NCBI RefSeq assembly: GCF_050281185.1
Contig: NZ_JBNNWS010000019.1
Span: 1-64,000 of the forward strand
DNA: 64,000 bases
Direction of reading: 5' to 3'
Source of the DNA: Heyndrickxia sp050281185
Lineage (GTDB): Bacteria > Bacillota > Bacilli > Bacillales > Bacillaceae_C
Positions 24,575 through 33,039 of the stretch are shown here, one piece after another. Position numbers and translations under genes: made by a program. Under the pieces are notes generated by a model. It did no database searches, had not been told where the DNA came from, and worked only from the letters and a program-made list of their open reading frames with translations. How positions within the stretch are numbered: the stretch's first letter is position 1; each line of letters opens with the position of its first letter.

Positions 24575-25132
24575 ATGAGGAGAAATCAATTATCAATTAA
24601 AACCATCGTTGCCATTGGAATCGGAGCAGCAGTTTTCGTTATTTTAGGAAGATTTGCATCAATACCAACTGGAATACCAAATACAACAATTGAAACAACC
24701 TATCCTTTTCTAGCATTAATGTCTGTAATATTTGGTCCAATTGCGGGGGCATTGATCGGTTTAATTGGTCACGCTTTAAAGGATGCCGTATTTTATGGAG
24801 GTATTTGGTGGAGTTGGGTGATTGTATCATCATTCGTTGGATTAATTATTGGATTAGTTGCTAGAAAAATTGATATTGAATCCGGTGTTTTCCGTAAGAA
24901 ACAAATTGTTACATTTAATATCGTTCAAGTCATTGCCCAAGGAATTGGTTGGTTTCTGCTTGCGCCTACTTTAGATGTTTTCATTTATGCAGAACCTGCA
25001 AATAAGGTTTATTTACAAGGACTAGTTGCTGGGGGATTAAATATTGCAACAGTAGGTGTGATTGGTACGATTTTATTGATAACCTATGCTAAAACACGTA
25101 GCCAAAGTGGAAGTCTAACGAAGGATGTTTAA
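24575..25132 (+). CDS. ECF transporter S component (UPF0397 family)
   Basis: The 185-residue membrane protein has about five to six hydrophobic segments and strongly matches the UPF0397 substrate-specific components: IKTIVAIGIGAAVFVILGRF, then SIPTGIPNTTIET and WWSWVIVSSFVGLIIGL. It binds the substrate and associates with the EcfA and EcfT subunits encoded next. The substrate is not known. The operon context, SAM hydrolase and Met T-box, suggests a methionine- or adenosine-related compound. AAAGGGGG precedes ATG. Confidence 0.85.
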   Translation: MRRNQLSIKTIVAIGIGAAVFVILGRFASIPTGIPNTTIETTYPFLALMSVIFGPIAGALIGLIGHALKDAVFYGGIWWSWVIVSSFVGLIIGLVARKIDIESGVFRKKQIVTFNIVQVIAQGIGWFLLAPTLDVFIYAEPANKVYLQGLVAGGLNIATVGVIGTILLITYAKTRSQSGSLTKDV

Positions 25133-25193
25133 GATCATAGATTGAAACTTTTCATCTTTTGTAAAAAAGCAAAGTTTTTTAAGGAGAACAGCA

Positions 25194-26903
25194 ATGAAAA
25201 ACCCGGTTATTCAATTTGAAAATTTTAGCTTTAAATACCGTAGTCAAGCTGAACCAACATTGTTAAATATCGATTTAACGATTTATGAAGGTGAGAAAGT
25301 ATTAATTGTCGGGCCGTCTGGTTCTGGGAAGAGTACACTTGCCCATTGTATGAATGGACTTGTTCCTTTCTCTTATAAAGGTGACATGTCAGGCAGCTTG
25401 AAAATTAAGGATAAAGAATCAAAGGATTTAGATATTTTTTCAATATCGAAAATGGTAGGAACAGTATTGCAGGACCTGGATGGGCAATTTATCGGTCTTT
25501 CCGTAGGTGAGGATATTGCCTTTGCCCTTGAAAATGACTGTACACCACAGAAATCAATGGTAAAACAAGTAGTCGATGTGTCAAAATTGGTCGATTTGAG
25601 TGAATACTTGGAAGCCTCCCTGCATCAGTTATCCGGCGGACAAAAGCAGCGAGTAGCACTTGGAGGAGTAATGGTCGATCAAGTGGACATCCTCCTTTTT
25701 GATGAACCACTGGCAAATCTTGACCCGGCAACTGGAAAGCATGCTATCTCATTGATTGATCAAATTCAAAAAGAAACAGATACAACCGTTATTATTATCG
25801 AGCATCGCTTGGAAGATGTTTTACATTGTCATGTAGATCGGATCATTGTAATGGATGAGGGAAGGATTGTTAGTGATACAACTCCTGACGAATTATTAGC
25901 TTCTACAGTATTAGAATCAAGTTATATTCGAGAACCCTTGTATATAAAAGCCTTGAAATACGCTGGTTGTTCTATTACAAAGGACATGCGCCCTGCACAT
26001 TTAGATACTTTAGATCTCGAAGCATGTAAAGAAAAACTAACGCAATGGTTTGAAACAGCAAACCCATTTGTAGCGCGGGAAAAAACCACTCCTATATTAG
26101 AAATGGACAATGTTTCCTTTGGATATGGAATAAAAAATACATTAGATGGTATTTCTTTTTCAGTTGAGAAGGGGGAAATGATAAGTATCGTTGGTAAAAA
26201 TGGTGCTGGAAAGTCAACCTTATCAAAATTGATTTGTGGCTTTGAAAAAGTTCAATCTGGAAGAATACTTTTCGATGGGAAGGATATCACAAAGGATACA
26301 ATTAGTGAGAGCTCTGAACGGATTGGGATGGTTATGCAAAATCCGAATCAGATGATTTCTAAACATATGATATTTGATGAAGTCGCGTTAGGTCTTGTCA
26401 TGCGCGGTGTGCCTGAAAGCGAAATAAAAGAACGTGTAGAGAAAACCTTACATATTTGCGGGCTTTATCCATTTCGAAATTGGCCGATTTCTGCTTTAAG
26501 CTTTGGCCAAAAGAAGCGGGTAACAATTGCGTCGATATTAGTGCTTAATCCTGACATTTTAATCCTTGATGAACCAACAGCAGGTCAAGACTTCCGTCAT
26601 TATACAGAAATTATGGAATTTTTAGTGGAATTGAATTGTCAAGGGGTCACCATTATAATGATAACTCATGATATGCATTTAATGCTTGAATACACACCGA
26701 GGGCAATTGTGATTGCAGATGGAAAAATAATTGCAGACGATTTTGCCTCTCGTATTCTCTCAAATAAAGATGTGATCGAAAAGGCAAACCTAAAAGAAAC
26801 ATCATTATACGACTTGGCTGTACGCACCAATATTCCGGATCCGCAAGAATTTGTTGCACGATTTATTGCCTTCGATAAGGAGGTAAGAAAAACATGGCAG
26901 TAG
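25194..26903 (+). CDS. ECF transporter ATPase, fused double NBD (YkoD-like)
   Basis: The 569-residue protein contains two ABC ATPase domains in one chain. NBD1 (about 1-240) has GPSGSGKST, LSGGQKQRVALGG and LLFDEP. NBD2 (about 300-540) has GKNGAGKST, the altered signature LSFGQKKRVTIAS and LILDEPTAG. The linker (about 250-300) corresponds to the DUF3744 region of YkoD-type proteins. It energises uptake by the adjacent S and T proteins. It overlaps the ecfT gene by 10 bases. Confidence 0.9.
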   Translation: MKNPVIQFENFSFKYRSQAEPTLLNIDLTIYEGEKVLIVGPSGSGKSTLAHCMNGLVPFSYKGDMSGSLKIKDKESKDLDIFSISKMVGTVLQDLDGQFIGLSVGEDIAFALENDCTPQKSMVKQVVDVSKLVDLSEYLEASLHQLSGGQKQRVALGGVMVDQVDILLFDEPLANLDPATGKHAISLIDQIQKETDTTVIIIEHRLEDVLHCHVDRIIVMDEGRIVSDTTPDELLASTVLESSYIREPLYIKALKYAGCSITKDMRPAHLDTLDLEACKEKLTQWFETANPFVAREKTTPILEMDNVSFGYGIKNTLDGISFSVEKGEMISIVGKNGAGKSTLSKLICGFEKVQSGRILFDGKDITKDTISESSERIGMVMQNPNQMISKHMIFDEVALGLVMRGVPESEIKERVEKTLHICGLYPFRNWPISALSFGQKKRVTIASILVLNPDILILDEPTAGQDFRHYTEIMEFLVELNCQGVTIIMITHDMHLMLEYTPRAIVIADGKIIADDFASRILSNKDVIEKANLKETSLYDLAVRTNIPDPQEFVARFIAFDKEVRKTWQ

Positions 26904-27724
26904 AGATGCTTTCATATATAAAACGGACTTCACCCGTCCATGAACTGTCAGGTGTCACGAAGCTACTCATCTTTATCATGTGGTCATCTGCTGCGATGCT
27001 TACATATGATACTCGTGTACTACTATTTTTATTGGTTTTGAGTATCACTATTTTCATAGTTTCTAAAGTACAGCTTCGGGAAATTGCATTTGTTATGCTA
27101 TTCATTATTCTCTTTTTAATTTTAAATAATATCGCTATTTACATTTTTTCTCCTCAAGAAGGAGTGGAAATTTACGGAACTAGTCATGTACTCGTTGATT
27201 TGGCTGGACGATATAATATAACCGCGGAACAGCTATTTTATCAATTTAATATCACACTCAAATATTTTGTTGTGATTCCTGCTGCCCTGCTTTTTATCGT
27301 AACGACTCATCCGAGTGAGTTCGCGGCTTCTTTAAATAAGATCGGGGTAAATTATAAAATTGCTTATGCTGTATCACTTGCACTAAGATATATTCCTGAT
27401 ATTCAAAGGGATTTCCGAAATATTGCCCAATCGCAACAAGCACGTGGAATAGATTTATCGAAAAAAGAAAAGCTTTTTAAACGGGTAAAAAATGCAGCAT
27501 CAATTATCATTCCATTAATTTTTTCAAGCTTGGATCGTATTGAAGTAATTAGCAATGCCATGGAATTACGAGGCTTTGGAAAAAATAAAAAGCGCACTTG
27601 GTACAGTGCGAAACCATTTAAACGGGCGGATTACATTACAATTCTTTTAGGAGTCTGTGTATTAGTAGTTTCATTGTGGATTACATTTCATGATGGAAGT
27701 CGATTTTATAATCCGTTTTTGTGA
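26894..27724 (+). CDS. ECF transporter transmembrane component T
   Basis: The 276-residue EcfT protein couples the ATPase to the S component. It has several hydrophobic helices and the cytoplasmic coupling motifs typical of EcfT: SQQARGIDLS near residue 180 and AMELRGFGKNKKRT near 220 (the A-R-G signatures). The start overlaps the ATPase gene. It ends the T-box operon. Confidence 0.9.
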   Translation: MAVEMLSYIKRTSPVHELSGVTKLLIFIMWSSAAMLTYDTRVLLFLLVLSITIFIVSKVQLREIAFVMLFIILFLILNNIAIYIFSPQEGVEIYGTSHVLVDLAGRYNITAEQLFYQFNITLKYFVVIPAALLFIVTTHPSEFAASLNKIGVNYKIAYAVSLALRYIPDIQRDFRNIAQSQQARGIDLSKKEKLFKRVKNAASIIIPLIFSSLDRIEVISNAMELRGFGKNKKRTWYSAKPFKRADYITILLGVCVLVVSLWITFHDGSRFYNPFL

Positions 27725-27777
27725 TTATTATTTACCTCTCAAAACAATAACTTTAGATAGATAAAAGGAGAAAGAGG

Positions 27778-28125
27778 ATGCAAAAAAAAGGACAATTAGA
27801 AGTTTTTAACTTACATGAAATAATAAAAGATCAAAAGGATTACACAAACTTTATCGTAAGCGAAGTTAATGACCACGCTCTTAGAATAGCTGTAATAAAT
27901 GGAGAATTCCATTGGCATAAGCACGAAGATTGTGATGAATTATTTTATGTATTAGAAGGGGAACTTTTCATAGACTTAGAAAATGATAAAACGGTTTCAT
28001 TGAAACCAGGTGAAATATTTACTGTACCTGCTAATACAATGCACCGAACTCGTTCAAATGAAAGGACAGTTAATTTATGTTTTGAAAAGTCGATTAATGA
28101 TATAAAAGGAGATATTAGTAAGTAA
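27778..28125 (+). CDS. Small cupin-domain protein
   Basis: The 115-residue protein is a single cupin barrel. The metal-binding motif 1 is HWHKHEDCDELFYVLEGE and motif 2 is PGEIFTVPANTMHRT, giving three His and a Glu as likely ligands. The biochemical role cannot be told. It is downstream of the ECF operon, 53 bases after ecfT. AAAGGAG precedes ATG. A 21-bp tandem repeat follows. Confidence 0.85.
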   Translation: MQKKGQLEVFNLHEIIKDQKDYTNFIVSEVNDHALRIAVINGEFHWHKHEDCDELFYVLEGELFIDLENDKTVSLKPGEIFTVPANTMHRTRSNERTVNLCFEKSINDIKGDISK

Positions 28126-28239
28126 TCTTGTCCAAGATAGGATTGAAAGAAGCGAACAACCTATATAGTAGGTCATTCGCTTTTTTATTTTTGTTTAGGA
28201 GACTGGAATTTTTGCACTTTCATTACACAAAAACAAATT

Positions 28240-28347
28240 TGTGTTCTAACCGAACGAATTTTTGTCGAAACTGCATGAATTGTGATCCGAACTGCGTGAA
28301 TTTTGACCTGAACTGCACGAAAACCCGGTCGAATTGCACGAATAGTT
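28240..28347 (+). repeat. 21-bp tandem repeat, about five copies (array 1)
   Basis: Units of the form CGAACTGCACGAATTTTGNCC recur with exact 21-base period (TGC triplets starting at about 28272, 28293, 28314 and 28335), with a more diverged unit before them. The second array at 52191-52290 has the same unit and period. The 7-residue periodic ORF that covers it is a by-product of 21 being divisible by three. Confidence 0.8.
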
Positions 28348-28397
28348 TTTTCACCTATAAAAAGATGCTTTCCCCACAAAAATAATCCATTGCGTTC

Positions 28398-28424
28398 TAA
28401 ACATTTACAAAACTATACCGATAT
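28398..28424 (+). promoter_or_regulatory. Sigma-D promoter before fliD
   Basis: TAAA, 15 bases, ACCGATAT. It is about 150 bases before the fliD start codon, so fliD has a long leader. Confidence 0.85.
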
Positions 28425-28571
28425 ATATGTTAGGAAAATATACATCAAATTGATTTGACATAATATGACCATCTAAAGGATTTTTGTAATAAAGATGACT
28501 ATAAATATAGGAACTAAAAATTGATTTCCTGGAACCAAAATAGATAAAAGGCTTTAAAAGGAGTGAACCAA

Positions 28572-30752
28572 ATGGTACGTATTAGTGGATTGGCCAGTGG
28601 CATGGATATCGACCAAATGGTAAAGGATTTAATGAAGGTCGAGCGGATGCCATTAGATAAATTAAAACAGAAAAAGCAAACACTCGAATGGCAGCGCGAT
28701 GATTATCGTTCAATAAATACATTACTTTTTAACTTTCGAACAACTTTAACGAATATGAAATTAACGCCTTCATACCGAGTTCGAAGTGCGGTGTCTACGA
28801 ATGATTCGTTATTAACAGCAACTGCAACGAGTGGGGCAGCGATGTCTTCGTATACAATTTCTAAAGTAAAACAATTGGCAACAGCGGCAACCAAGGTTAA
28901 TGCAGGTTCAATATCCAATGACCCTAAAAACAAAGTAGATTTAAATGCAAGTTTAATGAGTCAAGAATCAAAGCTATCAGGTATGACATGGGAACAAGGT
29001 GTCGTTGAATCCAAATCTATTAGTGTATCTTCTGACGATGGTATTGTTTCTTTCTCATTAGATGGGGCAACAGTAAAAATAAGTGCTGGAATGAATATAA
29101 AGGTTGATGGAAAAACATATAAAGTTGTTACTGGGAAAACTCAAGATCAACTTGCAGATAATGAAGTGTTGTTTGACCAAGGACCAAAAGATTCTAATAC
29201 AGAAGCTACCTTAACATTTATGTCACTTAAAAAAGGTAGTACTGTAAAAATTGATTATGTAGCTGATAAAAAAGTAGAAAACAAAAAAATTACAGCAGAT
29301 ACAAAAGAATTTCAACTAAGTCATGGTGCTATATATTATAACGAAAGCGACATAAATTCAGTCTTTTCTTTAAAGATAAATAATGAAAACTATACGCTTG
29401 GTACAACAAAAGATGGCGAAACTGAAATCTTGGACAAAGATAATAAATCTATAGGTACCTTAAATAAACAGACTGGAAAAATAAAGTTTAATGATGAATT
29501 CTCAACAATGTTAAAAGATTTAGCTGATTCGAAAGAGGAGAACGGAGAGGAAGATTTAACTTTTGATGTTGAAATCCAATATCAACAAAACTATTCAAAG
29601 TTTAATATAGAAACCTATACTTCCAAATACCCAGATGGTGTATCAGAAAATATTTTCATTGAAGGAACAGATTCTTTAAATAAAGTTATGTCAAAAGTCA
29701 ACAATTCCAATGTGGGAGTAACGATGTTTTATGATTCTCATACCGATCAAATGACTTTAACAAGAACAGAAACTGGAAATTTTCATGGAAATTCTAAATA
29801 TATTGTTGATAGCGATGGGAACCTTGCGGAAAATCCCAATTACACAGAAAGCGACCAAGAAATTTTTACTTCTGGTGACTTCATAAATAAAGTTTTAAAA
29901 TTCGAGGGAGCTAAAGAAACCGGCGGTGAAAACGCAATTTTCGAAATCAACGGTCTCCAAACTGAACGTACATCTAACACGTTCGAAATGAACGGTGTTA
30001 CCTTTACACTGAAAAAGACCTTTGAGACAGCCGAGAGTGTTACAATAAAAAATGACTCATCCAAAGTCTTCGATAATATCAAAGCATTCGTAGATGAATA
30101 CAATAAATTAATAGATACAATTAATAAAAAAATTACTGAAGATCGATACAGAACATACACACCGTTAACTGATGATCAACGTGAACAGCTTTCAGATAAG
30201 CAGCAAGAGCTGTGGGAGGAAAAAGCAAGAAGTGGACTCTTAAAAGGGGATCCGATCCTTTCAAGTGTTCTTTCACAAATGAGGATGTCTATGTATCAGC
30301 CCGTTAACAATGCTGATGTTGCTTCTGCTTATAAGCAATTGGCTGCAATCGGAATCAAAACAACTTCAAACTATCTTGAGGGTGGTAAGCTTGAGATTGA
30401 TGAAGCAGCTTTGAAAAAAGCAATAGAAAATGATCCGACATCGGTGGAAAATTTATTTAGAGGAACAGGAGATTCAACTGATTCAAAAGGGATCATTCAA
30501 CGATTATATGATGATGTTTCTACAACGATCAATAAATTAAATGACCGTGCAGGGAAAGCTTATTCTACAAACCAACAGTTTACAATTGGAAAAAATCTTG
30601 ATGATGTCGACAAGAAGATTACTTCCTTTACGGCACGTTTAAAGCAAATTGAAGACCGCTATTATCGTCAGTTTACAGCGATGGAACAAGCGATTCAAAA
30701 ATCGAATAACCAAATGAACTATTTATTACAACAATTTAGTAGCGGCCAATAA
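28572..30752 (+). CDS. fliD: Flagellar filament cap FliD
   Basis: FliD caps the filament and guides flagellin insertion. The 726-residue protein has the N-terminal helix pattern RISGLASGMDIDQMVKDLMK and the C-terminal coiled region ending DRYYRQFTAMEQAIQKSNNQ. It is longer than B. subtilis FliD (about 500 residues). The extra length lies in the strand-rich, Lys/Asp/Glu-rich region around 130-420. I start at ATG 28572, eight bases after AAAGGAG; the GTG at 28563 overlaps that site. The gene leads fliD-fliS-fliT. Confidence 0.93.
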   Translation: MVRISGLASGMDIDQMVKDLMKVERMPLDKLKQKKQTLEWQRDDYRSINTLLFNFRTTLTNMKLTPSYRVRSAVSTNDSLLTATATSGAAMSSYTISKVKQLATAATKVNAGSISNDPKNKVDLNASLMSQESKLSGMTWEQGVVESKSISVSSDDGIVSFSLDGATVKISAGMNIKVDGKTYKVVTGKTQDQLADNEVLFDQGPKDSNTEATLTFMSLKKGSTVKIDYVADKKVENKKITADTKEFQLSHGAIYYNESDINSVFSLKINNENYTLGTTKDGETEILDKDNKSIGTLNKQTGKIKFNDEFSTMLKDLADSKEENGEEDLTFDVEIQYQQNYSKFNIETYTSKYPDGVSENIFIEGTDSLNKVMSKVNNSNVGVTMFYDSHTDQMTLTRTETGNFHGNSKYIVDSDGNLAENPNYTESDQEIFTSGDFINKVLKFEGAKETGGENAIFEINGLQTERTSNTFEMNGVTFTLKKTFETAESVTIKNDSSKVFDNIKAFVDEYNKLIDTINKKITEDRYRTYTPLTDDQREQLSDKQQELWEEKARSGLLKGDPILSSVLSQMRMSMYQPVNNADVASAYKQLAAIGIKTTSNYLEGGKLEIDEAALKKAIENDPTSVENLFRGTGDSTDSKGIIQRLYDDVSTTINKLNDRAGKAYSTNQQFTIGKNLDDVDKKITSFTARLKQIEDRYYRQFTAMEQAIQKSNNQMNYLLQQFSSGQ

Positions 30753-30776
30753 TTTGACAAGAAAGGAGTGGTCAAA

Positions 30777-31181
30777 ATGGCAATGAGTAATCCATATCAA
30801 ACATATCAAAATAACTCTGTAACGACTGCTTCACCAGGGGAATTAACATTAATGCTTTACAACGGTTGTTTGAAATTCACACATCTCGCGAAAACAGCCA
30901 TTAAGCAAAAGAATATTGAGGAAAAAAATCAAAATATCCTAAAAGCTCAAAATATCATTCAGGAACTAATGGTTACCTTAAATATGGATCAAGAAGTTTC
31001 TAAAAATATGATGTCATTATACGATTATATCCACCGTCAATTAATCCAGGCAAATATTAATAATGACATTGCTATCCTTGAAGAGGTAGAAGGATTTGTT
31101 ACGGAATTTCGTGATACATGGAAGCAAGTGATTCAATTGAATCGAAAGCAGCAATATGGTACTCAAGGTGGACAAGCATAA
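30777..31181 (+). CDS. fliS: Flagellin chaperone FliS
   Basis: The canonical 134-residue FliS binds flagellin and keeps it unpolymerised before export. It shows YQTYQNNSVTTASPGELTLM, LYNGCLKFTHLAKTAI and DTWKQVI. The start is ATG 30777, following AAAGGAGTGG; GTG 30768 lies within that site. It lies 24 bases after fliD, and its stop overlaps the fliT start by one base (TAATG). A second FliS-like gene lies at 9783. Confidence 0.94.
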   Translation: MAMSNPYQTYQNNSVTTASPGELTLMLYNGCLKFTHLAKTAIKQKNIEEKNQNILKAQNIIQELMVTLNMDQEVSKNMMSLYDYIHRQLIQANINNDIAILEEVEGFVTEFRDTWKQVIQLNRKQQYGTQGGQA

Positions 31182-31528
31182 TGACACCGATTCAAGAATG
31201 CTTTAAACTAACCGAAGAAATGATTGAAGTATTACAAGCAACTAATGAAGAAGAGCGTGATGTTACCATTGAAAAAGTTGAAAATTTTCTCGAAAGAAGA
31301 GAGAAACTGTTAGAATACATCAAACCTCCTTTTTCGGAAGAAGAACAGCTTTTGGGTGATCGCTTAGTCTTACTTGGTAAGCAATTAGATGTGCTGTTAA
31401 TGAATTTAAAACAAGAAATTCAAAAGGATATGAACGGACTCAATCAAAAGAAAAAGTCACTAAATCAATATGCAAACCCTTATTCTAATCTTCAAAATGA
31501 TGGATATTTTTACGATAAAAGAAAATAG
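31181..31528 (+). CDS. fliT: Flagellar chaperone FliT
   Basis: FliT is the chaperone for FliD. The 115-residue product is helical and acidic, with TEEMIEVLQATNEEERDVTI and FLERREKLLEYIKPPFSEEE. The ATG 31181 overlaps the fliS stop (TAATG), implying coupling. The Lys/Asn-rich C-terminal tail is loosely conserved in the family. A terminator follows at once. Confidence 0.85.
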   Translation: MTPIQECFKLTEEMIEVLQATNEEERDVTIEKVENFLERREKLLEYIKPPFSEEEQLLGDRLVLLGKQLDVLLMNLKQEIQKDMNGLNQKKKSLNQYANPYSNLQNDGYFYDKRK

Positions 31529-31556
31529 AAAATACCACCTACCAGGTGGTATTTTT
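31529..31556 (+). terminator. Terminator after fliT
   Basis: ATACCACCT, 2-base loop, AGGTGGTAT, then TTTTT: it closes fliD-fliS-fliT. Confidence 0.85.
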
Positions 31557-31701
31557 CGTATAATTTAAATGAATTCTAGATTAGACTTAAAAGAAGACGA
31601 ATATATAAATCAGATCGCATACCAACATATGATAATCATATCTCCCAATCTCATCTTTCCTCCAATGATAATTGCCACAAATCTTTCATACTTTAATATA
31701 T

Positions 31702-31729
31702 TGATTTTCTGCTTTACTTTGGTAAAATA
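31702..31729 (+). promoter_or_regulatory. Sigma-A-like promoter of the riboswitch transcript
   Basis: TTGATT, 16 bases, TAAAAT, starting transcription just before the c-di-GMP aptamer. No sigma-D-like site is visible here. Confidence 0.55.
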
Positions 31730-31748
31730 GATTGATGACAAAATACCT

Positions 31749-31842
31749 ATAACAACACGAAATGGCAAATCTATCGAAAGGTAGAGACGCAAAGCTTCAG
31801 ATCTAAAGTCTTTGACTATGATGGCTGGGTTACCGAATGTAT
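31749..31842 (+). ncRNA. Cyclic di-GMP-I (GEMM) riboswitch aptamer
   Basis: The conserved core is present in order: GGCAAAT, CTATCGAAAGGTAG (P2 hairpin with the GAAA tetraloop), GACGCAAAGC, the tetraloop-receptor halves TCTAAAG and CTATGATGG, then CTGGGTTACCGA. This matches the GEMM-I/Vc2 class of c-di-GMP aptamer closely. A terminator hairpin follows at 31860-31889 and a small ORF at 32043. Ligand specificity is inferred from class; a GEMM-I variant for cGAMP would need the key guanine changed. Confidence 0.9.
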
Positions 31843-31859
31843 ATTACGTATATTCCTAG

Positions 31860-31889
31860 CTGCCCTATTTTATTTAGTGCAGTTTTTTT
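31860..31889 (+). terminator. Riboswitch expression-platform terminator
   Basis: CTGCCCTA, loop TTTTATT, TAGTGCAG (one mismatch), then seven T. It starts about 20 bases after the aptamer, so the switch probably acts at transcription termination. Confidence 0.8.
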
Positions 31890-32042
31890 ATTGCTACTGG
31901 GAAGAAACTTGTTAGTTTCATTGTGTCGGTTAATACTTTATATCGGTGATTCTTTACACATTTGTGAAGAGTAGACATCAAACATTTGCGTTTCAATCCA
32001 ATAAATAGATTATAAATAAATGAGGATATGGAGGAGTATAAA

Positions 32043-32387
32043 ATGGTTATTGAGTCTAATATTTCACAAATAAACAATGAGTCTCATTCATGGGAAGAAT
32101 ATTCGGAAGTCTATTCAAAAATACGTTTGAGTCAAAATCAGGTAAAGAGAATATTGAATCAAAGTTTACAACCTTTAAAATATGTAAACATAGAGATTAA
32201 CAACAACGAAAAACTTGAATTGAAAAAGGAACAAATTGTGGAGTTACTCTTGATTAACTTAAAAAGAAATGAAGTAGTTGAACTAATACATATGCTACAA
32301 TTGATACTTGGTAGAAAATCAGAAATCTCTTCTTATATAAAATATATACTAATAGGAATATTGAGCAATAATAACTACGACTGCTGA
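32043..32387 (+). CDS. Unknown 114-residue protein under c-di-GMP riboswitch
   Basis: I do not recognise this protein. It is helical, and lies between fliT and flaG. Residues 1-15 are polar. A central hydrophilic helix (SQNQVKRILNQSLQPLKYVN) is followed by an Asn/Glu/Lys-rich stretch and leucine-rich segments, LLLINLKRNEVVELIHMLQL and YIKYILIGILS, the last possibly membrane-facing. No signal peptide or known domain. I start at ATG 32043, six bases after GGAGGAG; ATG 32028 has no proper spacing. The riboswitch and terminator upstream suggest c-di-GMP decides whether it is made. Confidence 0.75.
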   Translation: MVIESNISQINNESHSWEEYSEVYSKIRLSQNQVKRILNQSLQPLKYVNIEINNNEKLELKKEQIVELLLINLKRNEVVELIHMLQLILGRKSEISSYIKYILIGILSNNNYDC

Positions 32388-32494
32388 TATAAGGCTTCTT
32401 ATTATCTCCTTTATTAGATATTTTCCAAATACCTCATATGATTTTTCGCACCTAAACATGACAGCTAGGGGAACATAATAGTTGTAAAATTCTT

Positions 32495-32522
32495 TAAAGA
32501 TTTCAAATCTCCCTACCGATAT
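32495..32522 (+). promoter_or_regulatory. Sigma-D promoter before flaG
   Basis: TAAA, 16 bases, ACCGATAT; 36 bases before the flaG start codon. Confidence 0.82.
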
Positions 32523-32557
32523 AAAGAATAGTTAATATAAGGAAGGGAGATTTACTG

Positions 32558-32917
32558 ATGATTAAGCACCTTGGAGGACAAGTGCAGCCCGTATCAACTA
32601 TTACTAACTCGGTTCGTAGAGAAACTAACGGTATGAATACAACAGAATCGTTTCAATCACAGCAACAACAAAATACTATTAGAGAAACGGTATCAAAAGA
32701 TAAGTTAGAAAAAATCGTAGACAGTATGAATGATTTCGTTTCTGCATCAAATACCCATTTAAAATTCGAGTTTCATGATAAATTAAATGAGTATTACGTA
32801 ACTGTCATTGACGATATAACACAAGAAGTGGTCAAAGAAATTCCTTCAAAAAAAATGCTTGATATGTATGCAGCAATGACTGAATTTCTAGGAGTTATGG
32901 TTGACAGAAAGATTTAA
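32558..32917 (+). CDS. flaG: Flagellar protein FlaG
   Basis: The 119-residue protein has the FlaG C-terminal domain LKFEFHDKLNEYYVTVIDD, then TQEVVKEIPSKKMLDMYAAM and a Gln-rich N-terminal half. FlaG family proteins affect filament length in some bacteria. In B. subtilis the homologue (yvyC) lies before fliD; here it is after fliT, so the order is rearranged. GGAAGGGAG precedes ATG, and it has its own sigma-D promoter and terminator. Confidence 0.85.
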   Translation: MIKHLGGQVQPVSTITNSVRRETNGMNTTESFQSQQQQNTIRETVSKDKLEKIVDSMNDFVSASNTHLKFEFHDKLNEYYVTVIDDITQEVVKEIPSKKMLDMYAAMTEFLGVMVDRKI

Positions 32918-32994
32918 AATTTATTATTTAAAGAAATGATAAGGCTTTCTTAAAACATATTATGTTTCTAATTCGTCACTCTAAAAATTATTAA

Positions 32995-33031
32995 AAGAGG
33001 TATTCCAATAGCGAATACCTCTTTTTTTGCT
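32995..33031 (+). terminator. Terminator after flaG (bidirectional)
   Basis: AGAGGTATTC, 6-base loop, GAATACCTCT, then TTTTTT. On the minus strand it lies past the end of the repeat-protein gene, so it can serve both. Confidence 0.82.
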
Positions 33032-33039
33032 ATTTAAAA

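Noticed and set aside
28128..28385. 85-codon ORF over the first 21-bp array
   Set aside because: It is the same repeat translated, with Asn/Cys/Thr periodicity, and has no ribosome-binding site.
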